NCBI RefSeq assembly: GCF_002104995.1
Contig: NW_024468256.1
Coordinates: 454,001 to 518,000, forward strand
Origin: Linderina pennispora
Lineage: Eukaryota > Kickxellomycota > Kickxellomycetes > Kickxellales > Kickxellaceae
Length of the DNA: 64,000 bases
Reading direction: 5' to 3'
The notes under the pieces were generated by a model. It ran no database searches, was not told the origin of the DNA, and saw only the letters and a program-made list of their open reading frames with translations. Both the position numbers and the translations under genes were made by a program. Positions within the stretch are counted from its first letter, which is position 1, and each line of letters begins with the position of its first letter. This document shows, in pieces, positions 43,139 to 53,766 of this stretch.

Positions 43139-46100
43139 ATGTCTGCACCTGAAGGTAAGAAGAAGGCAGCCCTGGGGCACATCGAACAGAGCAGAAGCGA
43201 GCAGAACGCCCATTTCATACCTCCCCTTTCCCCTTGCAATTCTAGCCAGCCATCACTTCTCATTCCCCAAGGAGGAGGAGAAGGTCCTCGCGTTCTGGCG
43301 CGAAATCGACGCATTCAAGACATCAGTGAAGCTGTCGGAGGGCCGCAAGCCATTCTCCTTCTACGACGGACCGCCGTTCGCCACGGGTCTGCCTCACTAC
43401 GGGCACCTCCTGGCCGGTACCATCAAGGATATTGTGACGCGGTTCGCCCACAACACCGGGCACTACGTCGAGCGGCGGGCCGGCTGGGACGTGCACGGTG
43501 TGCCGGTTGAGCACGAGGTTGACAAGCAGCTGGGCATCACCGGCAAGGATGACGTGGCCAACATGGGCATTGCAGCCTACAACGACGCGTGCCGTGCCAT
43601 TGTCATGCGGTACTCTACCGAATGGCAGGAGACGGTCGAGCGCCTGGGCCGCTGGATCGACTTTGACAACGACTACAAGACGCTGGACACGACGTTTATG
43701 GAGTCCGAGTGGTGGGTGTTCAAGCAGCTGTTCGACAAGGGCCTGGTGTACCGCGGCCTGCGTGTCATGCCGTTCTCGACGGGTCTGGGCACCCCGCTGT
43801 CCAACTTTGAGGCCTCGCAGAACTACAAGGACGTCAGCGATCCGACTGTAGTGGTTGCGTTCCCGCTCAAGAGCGACCCCGAGGTCAGCCTGCTGGCATG
43901 GACCACCACGCCGTGGACGCTGCCCAGCAACTGCGCGCTGTGTATCAACCCCAAGTTCGAGTACGTGAAGATCCGCGATGGCGAGACTGGCCACGTCTAC
44001 ATCCTGCTCGAGTCCTGCCTCGGCATCCTGTACAAGAACGTCAAGAAGGCCAAGTTCGAGGTGCTGGCCAAGATCCCCGCTGCCGACCTGGTGGGGCTCG
44101 AGTACGAGCCCGTCTTCAGCTACTATGTCGAGAAGCTCCAGGACTCGGCGTGGCGTGTGGTCTCTGATGACTATGTCAGCGACAGTGATGGTACCGGTAT
44201 TGTGCACAACGCGCCGGCCTTTGGTGAGGACGATTACCGCGTCTGCATGGCACAGAAGATTGTGACGCCCGGCGGCTTTGTGCCCATGCCCGTCAAGGAC
44301 GACGGCTCGTTTGACGACTCGGTGTCCGACTTTGCAGGCATGTATGTCAAGGACGCTGACAAGGAGATCATCAAGAACATCAAGGCGCGCGGCCGCCTGG
44401 TGCGCCAGGGCACTATGGTGCACAGCTACCCGTTCTGCTGGCGCTCGGACACGCCGCTGCTGTACCGCGCTATTCCCTCGTGGTTCATCCGCGTCGCCGA
44501 TGCCACCGAGCGCCTGCTGGCCAACAACGCGCAGTCGCGCTGGGTGCCCGAGTTTGTGCAGGAGAACCGCTTCGGCAACTGGCTGGCCAACGCACGCGAC
44601 TGGAACGTCTCGCGCAACCGCTACTGGGGCACGCCCATGCCGCTGTGGGTCAGCGACGACTTTGAGGAGGTCGTCTGTGTTGGCTCGGTGGCCGAGCTCG
44701 AGGAGCTGACTGGAGCCACGGGCGTCACCGACCTGCACCGCGACAAGATCGACCACCTGACGATTCCGTCGCGCCAGGGCAAGGGCACGCTGCGCCGCAT
44801 TGAGGAACTGTTTGACTGCTGGTTCGAGTCCGGCAGCATGCCGTACGCACAGAAGCACTATCCGTTTGAGAACCAAGAGTCCTTCCACGCAACCTTCCCT
44901 GCCGACTTCATCTCCGAGGGTATCGACCAGACCCGCGGCTGGTTCTACACGCTGCTGGTGCTGTCGACGTTGCTGTTCGACAAGCCTGCGTGGAAGAACC
45001 TGATTGCCAGCGGCCTGGTTCTGGCTGCCGACGGCAAGAAGATGAGCAAGCGCCTGAAGAACTACCCGGATCCGATGCATGTGCTCAAGAACTACGGAGC
45101 CGATCCGCTGCGCCTGTACCTGATCAACTCGCCGGTGGTGCGCGCCGAGACACTCAAGTTCAAGGAGGAGGGCGTCAAGGAGATTGTGTCGCGCGTGCTC
45201 CTGCCGTGGTACAACTCGTTCAAGTTCTTTACCACGCAGGTGCTGGTGCTGAAGAAGGACTCGGACATCAACTTTGTCTTTGACCCGGCCAGCCGGAGCG
45301 AGAACACCATGGACCGCTGGATGCTGGCGTCGGTGCAGACGCTGATCAAGTTTGTCCGTGAGGAGATGGGTGCCTACCGCCTGTACACTGTGGTGCCGCG
45401 TCTGCTGGAGATGATCGACCAGCTCACCAACTGGTACATCCGCTTCAACCGCAAGCGCTTGAAGGGCGAGAACGGCGCCGACGACGCCGTCCATGCGCTC
45501 AACACGCTGTTCGAGGTGCTCTTCACCATGTGCCGCCTGATGGCGCCCTTCACGCCCTTCATCACAGAGAACATGTACCAGACCCTCAAGGACTTTTTGC
45601 CCTGCAGACTACTTCAACGGCGAGGATGCCCGCTCGCTGCACTTTGTGTCGTTCCCCGAGGTGCGCGAGGAGTACTTTGACACTGCCATCGAGCGCGCCA
45701 TGTCGCGCATGCAGGCCGTCATTGAGCTCGGCCGCGTCGTGCGCGAGCGCAACACTATCTCGCTCAAGACCCCGCTGCGCGAGCTGGTCGTCATCCACCC
45801 CGACCAGCAGTACCTCGACGACATCAAGCAGCTCTCCAACTACATCACCGAGGAGCTCAACCTGCGGAGCCTCGTGCTGACTGCCGACGAGGACGCCTAC
45901 GGTATCAAGTACCGCGCCGAGGCCGACTTCAAGAAGCTCGGCACCAAGCTGCGCAAGGACATGCCGCGCGTCAAGAAGGCCCTGCCCGACGTGCCCTCGG
46001 CCGAGATCAAGGCCGCCCAGGACTCGGGTGTGCTCGTCGTCGACGGCATCACCCTGGGCGCTGACGACATCAACATCGTCCGCTACTTTGACGCCCTGTC

Positions 46101-46464
46101 GCTCAACGACGACGTCAAGAAGCAGTACCAGGAGGGAACCGACAAGGACGTTGTTGTGCTGCTCGAGACCGAGCTCCACGACGACCTGCTGCTGGAGGGC
46201 CAGGCCCGCGAGGTCATCAACCGTGTCCAGCGCATGCGCAAGAAGGCCGGTCTGCAGGCTGTTGACGATGTTGTTTACTACTACGAAATCACCAGCGACC
46301 CCGAGGGCAGCCTTGCCAAGGTGTTCGAGACCCAGGCCGAGTTCCTGCGCCGCAACCTGAAGCAGGAGCTGAACCTGATGAAGGACAAGGCCGGAGTGGC
46401 CTTTGCTGAGGAGGAGCAGGAGGTTAGCGAGTCCAAATTTGTGCTGGCTTTTGTCCGCAACTAG
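43139..46464 (+). CDS. ILS1: Cytosolic isoleucyl-tRNA synthetase, one intron and one +1 frameshift
   Basis: Class Ia aminoacyl-tRNA synthetase charging tRNA-Ile. ATG at 43139, exon 1 only MSAPE, then a 91-nt intron; splicing gives MSAPEASHHFSFPKEEEKV in one frame. The HIGH signature is FATGLPHYGHLLAG (about residue 50), the CP1 editing domain spans about 185-395 (AWTTTPWTLPSNCALC), and KMSKRLKNYPDP is at about 602. The anticodon-binding region contains MDRWMLASVQTLIKFV and NWYIRFNRKRLKG. A +1 shift in a T5 run (45594-45598) separates FITENMYQTLKDF from ADYFNGEDARSLHF; dropping one T rejoins them. The C-terminal domain has LKTPLRELVVIHPDQ and ends SKFVLAFVRN. About 1,077 residues, normal for the eukaryotic enzyme. 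The 723-codon open frame on the other strand is an antisense shadow. Confidence 0.96.
43155..43245 (+). other. Intron in IleRS
   Basis: 91 nt, donor GTAAGAAG, acceptor AATTCTAG. It restores the N-terminal frame between MSAPE and SHHFSFPKEEE. Confidence 0.9.
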
Positions 46465-46859
46465 AGAATATCTGATTTTTCTGTTATTTTTGAAAGCATG
46501 GTGGCTCCAGGCTATTCTCGGAGCATGTGGGAGTAACGGGCTGCACTGCAATTTTGGCGTATCCTGAAGAAATCATTAGGGTTGTCATACATGGAAATCA
46601 GCGTGCTGCCGTGACTCAGCTTGGGTTGTCAGCATGCCGTAGGTCTGATGTCCTTGCATGTTCTAAAATAAAAGGCTGTCAAGCCTCTAGGCATCGTAGT
46701 GCAAGCTATTCCTGGACCAGTGTTGCGCAGCAAACACAGAATCCCTAGCATAAAAGGATTGCGATCTGGGACATTCTCCTCACATTCCATCACCACTACC
46801 AACAGATACATTCCAGCTTCGACACCAAAGGAACAACCGATTTCTCCAAAGAAACTACA
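46465..46859. other. Intergenic with TATA-like element
   Basis: About 395 bp. ATAAAAG near 46751 may drive the small secreted gene. No gene seen. Confidence 0.45.
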
Positions 46860-47419
46860 ATGAAGGCCATCCATCATCGCCACGACTCTCCTCGCCCTGA
46901 CCTGCACCCTTCGCTGCCGCTGTCAACTCCAAGACCTACGGGCCAGTCGCTGCTTTCAAGGACTCCTGGATCTCAGTCGCCCCTATTGAGTCTGCCAAAA
47001 CCCACGGCTCCGAGCCTGTGTTGAAGGCAAGCACCGAAAAGTTCGCACTCCTCGGCTTCACTCTTCCCTCGGAAGGCTACGCAGGCACCCAACCGCCTCC
47101 TGAGCTGCGAACTGACGCTGCCGCCATTCAACACTCCTGTCCCGCCCCTGAACATCACGCTCCAGGTCGCTGTCGCCAATACCTGGGACGAAGCCACGGT
47201 CAATGGCGACAACAGGCCAGGACTCTTGGGCGATGAGTTCACGTTCTACGTCGAGGACACGAAGCAGCCCGATTAAGATCGATGCCACTGAGCAGTGCAA
47301 GGATTGCGGCAGCCAAGGGAACCGGGTTCTCGCTTTTTGTGGGCAGTCCCAAGGCGCCGTACGAGTTCAAAGTCGCGCGAGACCTGGCATGGGGCAACGC
47401 TCGTCGCGACTGTCAATAG
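46860..47419 (+). CDS. Small secreted protein, possibly DNRLRE/CBM-like, four +1 frameshifts
   Basis: ATG at 46860; with +1 corrections near 46870 and 46908 the start reads MKA, then IIATTLLALTCT and FAAAVNSKTYGPV, a clear signal peptide. The mature part has DSWISVAPIESAKTHGSE, KFALLGFTLPSEGYAG, then (after +1) LSCELTLPPFNTPVPP, LNITLQVAVANTWDEATV and NGDNRPGLLGDEFTFYVED. A final +1 gives KGTGFSLFVGSPKAPYEF before the stop at 47419. The order beta strand, W-x-E-x-x-V and N-x-P resembles DNRLRE-type carbohydrate-binding modules, but the match is weak. About 185 residues, extracellular. Function unknown. Confidence 0.5.
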
Positions 47420-47747
47420 GTCGGCATAAAAATCGGATCTCTCAGCGAGTATAGATAGTGTACATGTTTCATTCGAATATAACTAAAAGTCACACTAGTC
47501 CATATGCATGTTATGTCTGCGCTTCAAAGACAAATAGCATTGAGAAGGTCAAAATAGCTGAGGTTATGTTATCTAGCATCAAAATATTTGGAAAGCCAAC
47601 AAAGGCATATACATAGCATTGGAGTAGAGTGTGAGAAGTAGCACGTCCGCATCCACATACAGCTACATTCATCTGTCAGTCAGTGCATAAAACTTACATT
47701 TATAGTACCAAGAATTTTGAGGAGTTCAAAAAGTTTATCACCTAATC
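47420..47747. other. AT-rich intergenic region
   Basis: About 330 bp upstream of the tRNA gene; no coding signal seen. Confidence 0.5.
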
Positions 47748-47819
47748 GCCCCTGTAGCTCAGAGGTAGAGCAGTGCCCTCCTAAGGCAAAGGCCGCGGGT
47801 TCAAATCCCGTCTGGGGTT
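47748..47819 (+). tRNA. trnR(CCU): tRNA-Arg(CCU)
   Basis: A 72-nt cloverleaf without intron. D stem GCTC/GAGC, anticodon stem closed by TGCC/GGCA with loop CTCCTAA (anticodon CCT, reading AGG), T stem GCGGG/CCCGT with loop TTCAAAT. Acceptor stem GCCCCTG pairs with CTGGGGT with one T-T mismatch and one G-T wobble. Internal A box (TGTAGCTCAGAGG) and B box (GGTTCAAATCC) are intact, and a run of seven Ts follows at about 47825, as expected for RNA polymerase III termination. CCA is not encoded. Confidence 0.95.
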
Positions 47820-47823
47820 AGGA

Positions 47824-47831
47824 GCTTTTTT
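47824..47831 (+). terminator. RNA polymerase III T-run after tRNA-Arg
   Basis: A run of Ts in GGAGCTTTTTTTGC a few bases after the tRNA 3' end. Confidence 0.6.
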
Positions 47832-48111
47832 TGCTTTGGATGAATCTGCATTTTGCTATATGTGAAGCGCATCACCGGCATATATGGCCACCTGTGGGTC
47901 AATATGCGCATTTCGGCATCGTCGGCGAAGCCAAATGGCTTTGCTCTACGCGTGGATCCGCAAGTCCGGTCATTTACCAATTTCACATTTTCTCGCACTT
48001 TTTTTATAGTCGCAGTAAGAAAAATTTTTCTTGCGCCCCAATTCAACTCCTCAGTTTCTCTTCTTCGGTCCCCTTCATTTCTATACTTTTTTACAAAAAG
48101 AAAAATTGAGC

Positions 48112-49317
48112 ATGACCGCTTCGGATGTTATTTTCATGGACGGCGAGGCCGTTTCCCAGGTCGAGGAGCTTGCTCGCTACATTGCGCAGGTGAAGTCGAT
48201 TTCGGATGCCGATTCGTTTGTCAACCAGCTGAAGGAGGCCTCGATTGCCGAGCTGCTGAAGGAGGCGTGCAACGGCACTCTGGCGGCATCGCCGGAGGCC
48301 AAGCTCGAGGCAGTCTACAACCAGCTCTTTGCTATTGTCCTGACACAGTCGGCGGGCCCCGAGGAGGTCGACACGTACGTCCGCGAAATTGTTGCCGATC
48401 TCACGGAGAATGTCCAGAGTGGAGCTGCGGTCCTGAAGGTGCTCAACAACCTGTACAACCTGCTGCCGGCGACTGCCATTCGCGCGTCTGTGTTCAAGGG
48501 CATCGTCGCGGTTGCTGGAAAGACAAACCTGTTGGCTACTCTGCTGCCGCTCATCTCCCGGCTGCCTACGCTGTTTGGCGAGTGGAGCATTGAGTCTGAG
48601 GCGAAGATCGAGCTCTTGCTGAGCATCCGTGATTCTCTCGAGGCTGCCGGCCTCAACAGCGAGGCGTACGAGACCGAGCTGGTGTTCCTGGAGACGGTCA
48701 GCGAGTCGCCGGAGAAGCTGGCGCAGATTGCCTCGTCTGCTATCGTGCACTATGTCAACATCAGCGCCGTGTGCGACCTTGATGCCCTGGCCAACCTGCC
48801 GCAGGTGCAGGAGCTCAACAAGGGCGGTAAGCTCGGTGACGCCGGATCTCTGCTGGACACGCTGCTGTCGAGCGACTTCAAGGGCTGGAAGGCGTACGTT
48901 GAGGCTAACAAGGCGCAGCTCGAGGCCCTGGGTGTTGATATCGAGAAGGCCAGCGACAAAATGCGCCTGCTCACAGTTGCGTCGATTGCGGCTGACAACC
49001 TGGGCCAGGATGTGCCGTTCAGCACCGTCGCTGAGGCCATCGAGGTCGATGCCGACGAGGTCGAGGTGTGGATCATTGATGTCATTCGGGCTGGTCTGAT
49101 CCAGGGCAAGATGAACCAGGTTACGAGCACGGTTCTGCCGACGCGGTCGACGTACCGCAAGTTCGGCCAGGAGCAGTGGGCGGTGCTTGCCGAGCGCCTT
49201 GCCCAGTGGAAGGCGTCTCTGGAGAAGCTGCAGCCGGTCATCAGCAACGCCAAGCTACTTGCTCAGCAGCAGGCTGTGCAGATGGCGGGCCAGGCCAAGG
49301 TCACCATCGAGAAGTAA
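48112..49317 (+). CDS. eIF3m: Translation initiation factor eIF3 subunit M
   Basis: Subunit of the eIF3 complex that organises the 43S pre-initiation complex. ATG at 48112 (MTASDVIFMDGEA), chosen because the longer open frame begins within the tRNA 3' flank. Intact, 401 residues. The N-terminal helical repeats include RYIAQVKSISDADSFVNQ and AVLKVLNNLYNLLPA. The PCI domain starts near YETELVFLETVSESPEKL, with SSDFKGWKAYVEANK and the winged-helix MRLLTVASIAADNLGQDVPF, VAEAIEVDADEVEVWIID and IRAGLIQGKMNQ. The basic Thr/Arg segment STVLPTRSTYRKFG and C-terminal coiled helix are also typical. eIF3m is absent from budding yeast but kept in many other fungi. GC-rich, no frameshift. Confidence 0.93.
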   Translation: MTASDVIFMDGEAVSQVEELARYIAQVKSISDADSFVNQLKEASIAELLKEACNGTLAASPEAKLEAVYNQLFAIVLTQSAGPEEVDTYVREIVADLTENVQSGAAVLKVLNNLYNLLPATAIRASVFKGIVAVAGKTNLLATLLPLISRLPTLFGEWSIESEAKIELLLSIRDSLEAAGLNSEAYETELVFLETVSESPEKLAQIASSAIVHYVNISAVCDLDALANLPQVQELNKGGKLGDAGSLLDTLLSSDFKGWKAYVEANKAQLEALGVDIEKASDKMRLLTVASIAADNLGQDVPFSTVAEAIEVDADEVEVWIIDVIRAGLIQGKMNQVTSTVLPTRSTYRKFGQEQWAVLAERLAQWKASLEKLQPVISNAKLLAQQQAVQMAGQAKVTIEK

Positions 49318-49458
49318 ACTTGAAAATTAATGGTTTTATACGACTCAATTGCACACAAAAGAATTCAAACACCACTTTTGCCTTTCTCGTCTACGCCCAG
49401 CTCTCCCGCTCCCCTTGTTGCATTGCTAGTGTACATTTCTCATTTTATTACCGCGATT

Positions 49459-50334
49459 ATGAACGATGCGACCGCTGAGGTACCGTTTAGGGGCTTGCAT
49501 TGCAACCAGGGAGACCCCGGCACTGGAGCTCTAGGAGCTAAATACTTTTACGTAATTTTTAGGAACCACCGGCCCAGGCATACAGCTGCGACGTTGTGCT
49601 GCAGCTTTGCACCCTTGAGGCAACGCTGGTGGCAAAAAAGCAGCGAACAGAGCGGCTGAGAGCAATGGCAGAGAAGGCGCTCCGCAAGCAGCACCAGGCC
49701 TGGCGGCGGAAGCGCGAGGTAGCCGATGTATCCGCCAGGATCGAGCTCCAGAAGCAGCAGCTGATGGAGCGCACGCGGCAGGTCGAGGAGGCGTCGAGCT
49801 TTGTCGAAGCCGCTCACGACCACAATGAGGATCAGCAGCAGCAGGCGAGGGAGGCACAGATACGACTGAAGAAAGCAAAGGCAGCGGTGCAGCAGCACCG
49901 GGAGAAGCTGCGCCAGGACCGCATCATCTCTGAGGACCTGCGGGCAATGCTGGCCAGGCGGCGAGCAGAGTATGCGGCAGCACTGCTGGAGACGTACCCG
50001 ATTGGAACCGACGATGCTGGCGAGTGGTGCATCTGCGGGTTGCGGATACAGGAGGAGGAGGCGCTGTCAATGGTGGCGAGGGTGCTGAGCGTCTTGGCAA
50101 GAATCAGCGCTGTGCCGCTGCGATATCCCGGTCAGAATCAGCGGAGCACGTTGGGTAGTGCGCAGCCCGGTGGCTATACCGGCCGAGGTGCCGCTGGCAC
50201 AAGGTGTGCGGTGGCTTGAGGTCAACGTCGAGCAGTTTCTGGAGGCATTTGGCGTCACCGTTAATCGGCAGCCGATTCTGGCTAATTTGGTTCAGCTGCT
50301 GATGACGGTTGAGGCAAGTTCGTTTGCAAGGTGA
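49459..50334 (+). CDS. Atg14/UVRAG-Vps38-like protein, one intron and one +1 frameshift
   Basis: Probable accessory subunit of the class III PI3-kinase (Vps34) complex in autophagy or endosomal sorting. ATG at 49459 gives exon 1 MNDATAE; an 83-nt intron then joins in frame to EPPAQAYSCDVVLQLCTLEATL. A long coiled coil follows (about residues 25-125: KKQRTERLRAMAEKAL, VSARIELQKQQLMERTRQV, HREKLRQDRIISEDLR). The family core has LETYPIGTDDAGEWCICGL then ISAVPLRYP. After a +1 shift near 50120, VRISGARWVVRSPVAIP, WLEVNVEQFLEAFGV and PILANLVQLLMT complete it. About 263 residues, shorter than most Atg14 or UVRAG proteins. I cannot tell which of the two it is. The short first exon is inferred only from splice signals. 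Confidence 0.6.
49480..49562 (+). other. Predicted intron in the Atg14/UVRAG-like gene
   Basis: 83 nt, donor GTACCG, possible branch site GCTAAAT about 25 nt before acceptor TTTTTAG. It joins GAG to GAA in phase 0. Confidence 0.6.
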
Positions 50335-50464
50335 CGGCACCTGCCGGTGGCTTTTGTACCAGCTATAAATTTCCCGCCGGCTGCGTCTTTTCCTGTCTTC
50401 TCTCCCCTCCCTACTTTCAGTTTACCTTTTTTTTTCATTTTCCACTGCTTGCTTTTGTCGTAAC

Positions 50465-53400
50465 ATGAGATCACCAAGAGGCAAAGCAAGAGACTTTTTC
50501 GTCGAGGTTGTCAGCTCGATGTCATCTTCTCCACAAGCTGACCCAGGTACGCTGCGCTATCTACACAGTTCATGCATCTAGCACAACAGCTTTGAGCCTC
50601 TAACTGAACCCGATGGGCACATGTAGGAGGCGCAGAGGGTGGTGGTATAGCCAATACAGCCGACAGGCACTGGAGTGCCAGCACGCCAGAGCAGAAGCAG
50701 CGGTTTAGGGAGATGGCGCAGGAGAGGGCGACAGCCAGTACCAATGGCCAAAACACAGTGCTCACAGTATTCAAGATGCTTTTCAGCCGTGAGCCATATG
50801 GCGACATGGAACTGGGAACATTTACAAGGGATCTTGATTCTGAGACCAAAAAATGCATGTCAGCGTCATTACTGCGCAGGTCGCAGCGCCGTGTTGCGCG
50901 CCCACAGACATATGAGGATATTCTGCCACTACCAGAAGAGGGCCACAAGCGGTCTGCGACACAAAGGATGGCCAGGGGGATGAAGAGGAAGCAGCCCCAG
51001 CCACAACCGGCAGAACCACCAGCCGAACAACAGGTTGCCCGAGGTGAGGAGCCGCAAGTGCAGTCGCAGCCAGCTGTGCAGACAATATCAGAAGGAGACC
51101 AGGCACAGGCACAGTCGCAGCCACAGACACCAATGGGCACGGTGGAACCGACGCCGAAGCGGATGCGGGCGCGAATGCAACTGGAAGAAATGCCAACGAG
51201 CATCCCAGAGCTGATTCGTAGCAGCAACACCACCATCCTGGTCAGCTCTACTGACAACCGACCCAGCCTGGACGATCTTTTGCGCACCGACTTTAAGCCT
51301 CTTGTGTTTCCCTGCCACAGCCGATGAGCCCGCGCACTTTATTGTTGGCAATCGCACAAACGACGGGACGATGAAGAGAATTATCCAGACCCAGGGCCTG
51401 CATGAGTACGAGGCTGATGGGTTCCCCACACTGGTCGACCCAGAGGTGTTTTTGAAGCTTCAGCAGGCAAAATACGTGCCGTGGCTCATGGAGCAGAGAG
51501 GCTGCCGCAGTGCTGACATCTCTTTGGACACTCAGTCACTAACTTGTTTGAGTTCAGAGGGATATGGCCTGCCTCAGTGCAAAAGCTGCCTGATGCGCAA
51601 GACCGAATGCTTCTGCCGCTTCAGTGGAATCCGCAGGTTCATTCGCTTGCACATCGAGATGGATGACGGCAGCACGCGGGATCGGTACGTGTATTCGCCG
51701 ATTCTCCAGTCGCAGACTGACCCCTCGATTCCGGCCCTGAACCATATCAACCCGGAGCCATCCGAGTCGGCCACTGAGTCTGGGACTTCCAGGGCACGCG
51801 CACTGATTGTCAAGGCATTCAAGCCGTCGCTGGAGACAATGCGCACAATGACCGATAGTGCATATGACGGATACGGCCAGCATCCGGCTCTCTTGTGCTC
51901 TGCAGCGCCAGTGATCTACCGGGACTTGCATCTCGGCACCCGCCAGACTTGTGATGTATGTCGGACGACGATCACGGCCGTCTATCTTTCGTGCTCTTCA
52001 TGTGCGCTCGAGGTATGCCATAGGTGCTTTGCCGAGTGGGACGATACTGATGTAACCCACCGGGTTTCGCACAGTATCGGAGTGCCTGGAGGAGTATATA
52101 CTGCAGAGACGCGCCCAAAGGACATTGCAAAATGCAAGCGAATCACCAACCGCATGGTCGGCCTCCCAGTGCTACGGTCATTCCACCGCAAGTCTCAGTT
52201 CGTCCGTGTTTCCCAGTACACGCCAGCAGACGTCGAGTTCATTTCTGAGCGAGTGCGTGCGGTCGCGCAGAATGGCCATGCTGATATTCCCGTCCGCCAC
52301 CGACGAGGTTGAAGTCAAAATCAGGCGCATCCAGCAGCGCACTCGTGAGCAGCTTGCCCTCGCTGATTGGGAGCTGGCTCCTTTGTATGTCGACAAGGAC
52401 GAGCTGACTGCTGACGAGTTCTCGCTGGTTTGGAGGCGTGGCATTGTTGTGGTGGTCCGCGGTCTTTTGGATACACTCAAGGGCAAGATCTGGAAGCCAG
52501 AGTGGTGGATTAAGAATTTCGGCGACGAGCCAGTGCAAGTCCTCGACTGCAAGCGCAAGGGGGATCTTGTGGGCGAGTGGCCGCTGAAGGATTTCTACCG
52601 TGCCTTTGACGGGGACGATGAGTACAGCAGCCTGTTTGAGGAGTCAGATGGCTGGGAGAAGCGACTGAAGCGCATCAAGCGGAGCATTTTGAAGCTAAAA
52701 GACTGGCCGCCTACTGAGGGCTTTGAGGAGCGTCTGCCGGACCATTTCAGAAATTTCATGGAGGCGCTGCCATTCCACGACTACACCAGCCGTGGAGGCA
52801 AATACAATCTGGCGAACCGGCTTCCCGAGGAATTTGTTCCGCCTGACCTCGGCCCAAAGATGTATTGCGCGTACGGGTCCAGCGACCGCGAGGGCGGTGT
52901 AGGCACAACCAACCTGCACTGCGATATGGCCGACGCTGTCAATATCATGGCATATGCGTCGAAAACGTTTTTGGCTGAAAACGATATTAGTGTTCCGGGC
53001 ATCTGGTCTGCAAGGGAGGCTGTTAAGCCGGCCGGCAGCGGTGAGCCCAGCGAAGGCGGCCCAAAGAAGGCAGCAGCAGCAGTCTGGGACATCTATCCAC
53101 CCACGGCTCTGGAGAACCTGCGCGACTATATCCGTGCCAGCAAGGGCTCGCAGTGGGGTGACCCGATCCACAACCAGGATAGGTTCCTGACTGAGCCCGA
53201 CCGCAGAAAGATCCATGCCCAGTTTGGCGCGAACGGCATGTGCTATCGCATCTACCAGAACCCGGGTGACGCCGTATTTGTGCCTGCGGGCAGTGCCCAC
53301 CAGGTCTGCAACTACGCGAATGCCATCAAGGTGGCGATGGACTTTGTCTCGCCCGAGCGCGTCGAGTTCTGCCAGAGGATGACGGCGGACTTCAGAAAGC

Positions 53401-53628
53401 TGCCGTCCGAGCACTTGCGAAACAGAGACTTGCTGCAGATCGACAATATCCTGCTGTGGACATTCGCAGGCAAAGGCGCCATGAGGGAAAAGGAGAAGCC
53501 CGCCAAGAAGCCACCCGCAGCAGCACCGCGGCCAAAGAAGGAAAAAGGATGCGAAGCAAGCTGGTGAGCAGCCGTCTGCTGCGTCACCGGCGCCTGCCAA
53601 GAAGGCTCGCACCAGACACAAAATGTAA
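50465..53628 (+). CDS. KDM3/JHDM2-type JmjC histone demethylase, one intron and three +1 frameshifts
   Basis: Probable nuclear Fe(II)/2-oxoglutarate demethylase of the KDM3 (H3K9) group. ATG at 50465; exon 1 (MRSPRGKARDFFVEVVSS) joins exon 2 after an 80-nt intron. The N-terminal part is Gln/Pro-rich with basic patches. Two Cys clusters, CKSCLMRKTECFC and CDVCRTTITAVYLSCSSC with CHRCFAEW, form the KDM3-type zinc finger. The JmjC region includes WRRGIVVVVRGLLD, FHDYTSRGGKYNLANRLP, the iron ligands in TNLHCDMADAVNIMAYAS (HxD) and the distal His in VFVPAGSAHQVCNYANAIK. The C terminus is Lys/Pro-rich (KEKPAKKPPAAAPRPKK), ending KKARTRHKM. Frame changes near 51311 (C3 run), 52290 and 53552 are all +1. 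About 1,025 residues. Confidence 0.9.
50547..50626 (+). other. Intron in the KDM3-like gene
   Basis: 80 nt, donor GTACGC, branch-like CTAAC about 25 nt before acceptor ATGTAG. It joins QADPG to GAEGGG at a phase-1 codon. Confidence 0.8.
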
Positions 53629-53766
53629 ATTTGATCATAATCCAGGCAATGGCACCACATTTTCAATTCTTGTAGCCTCAACCACAAAAAAATAGCTCGC
53701 TGAATTCGTTTTTTGTCTCTGTCTTTTATTTTCCTTTATACGTTGCCTATTGATTGCAAAAGAAAC

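Noticed and set aside
43323-45494. A 723-codon open frame on the minus strand
   Set aside because: It lies exactly opposite the IleRS coding region. GC-rich third positions of a long conserved gene commonly keep the antisense frame open, and the translation resembles no family.
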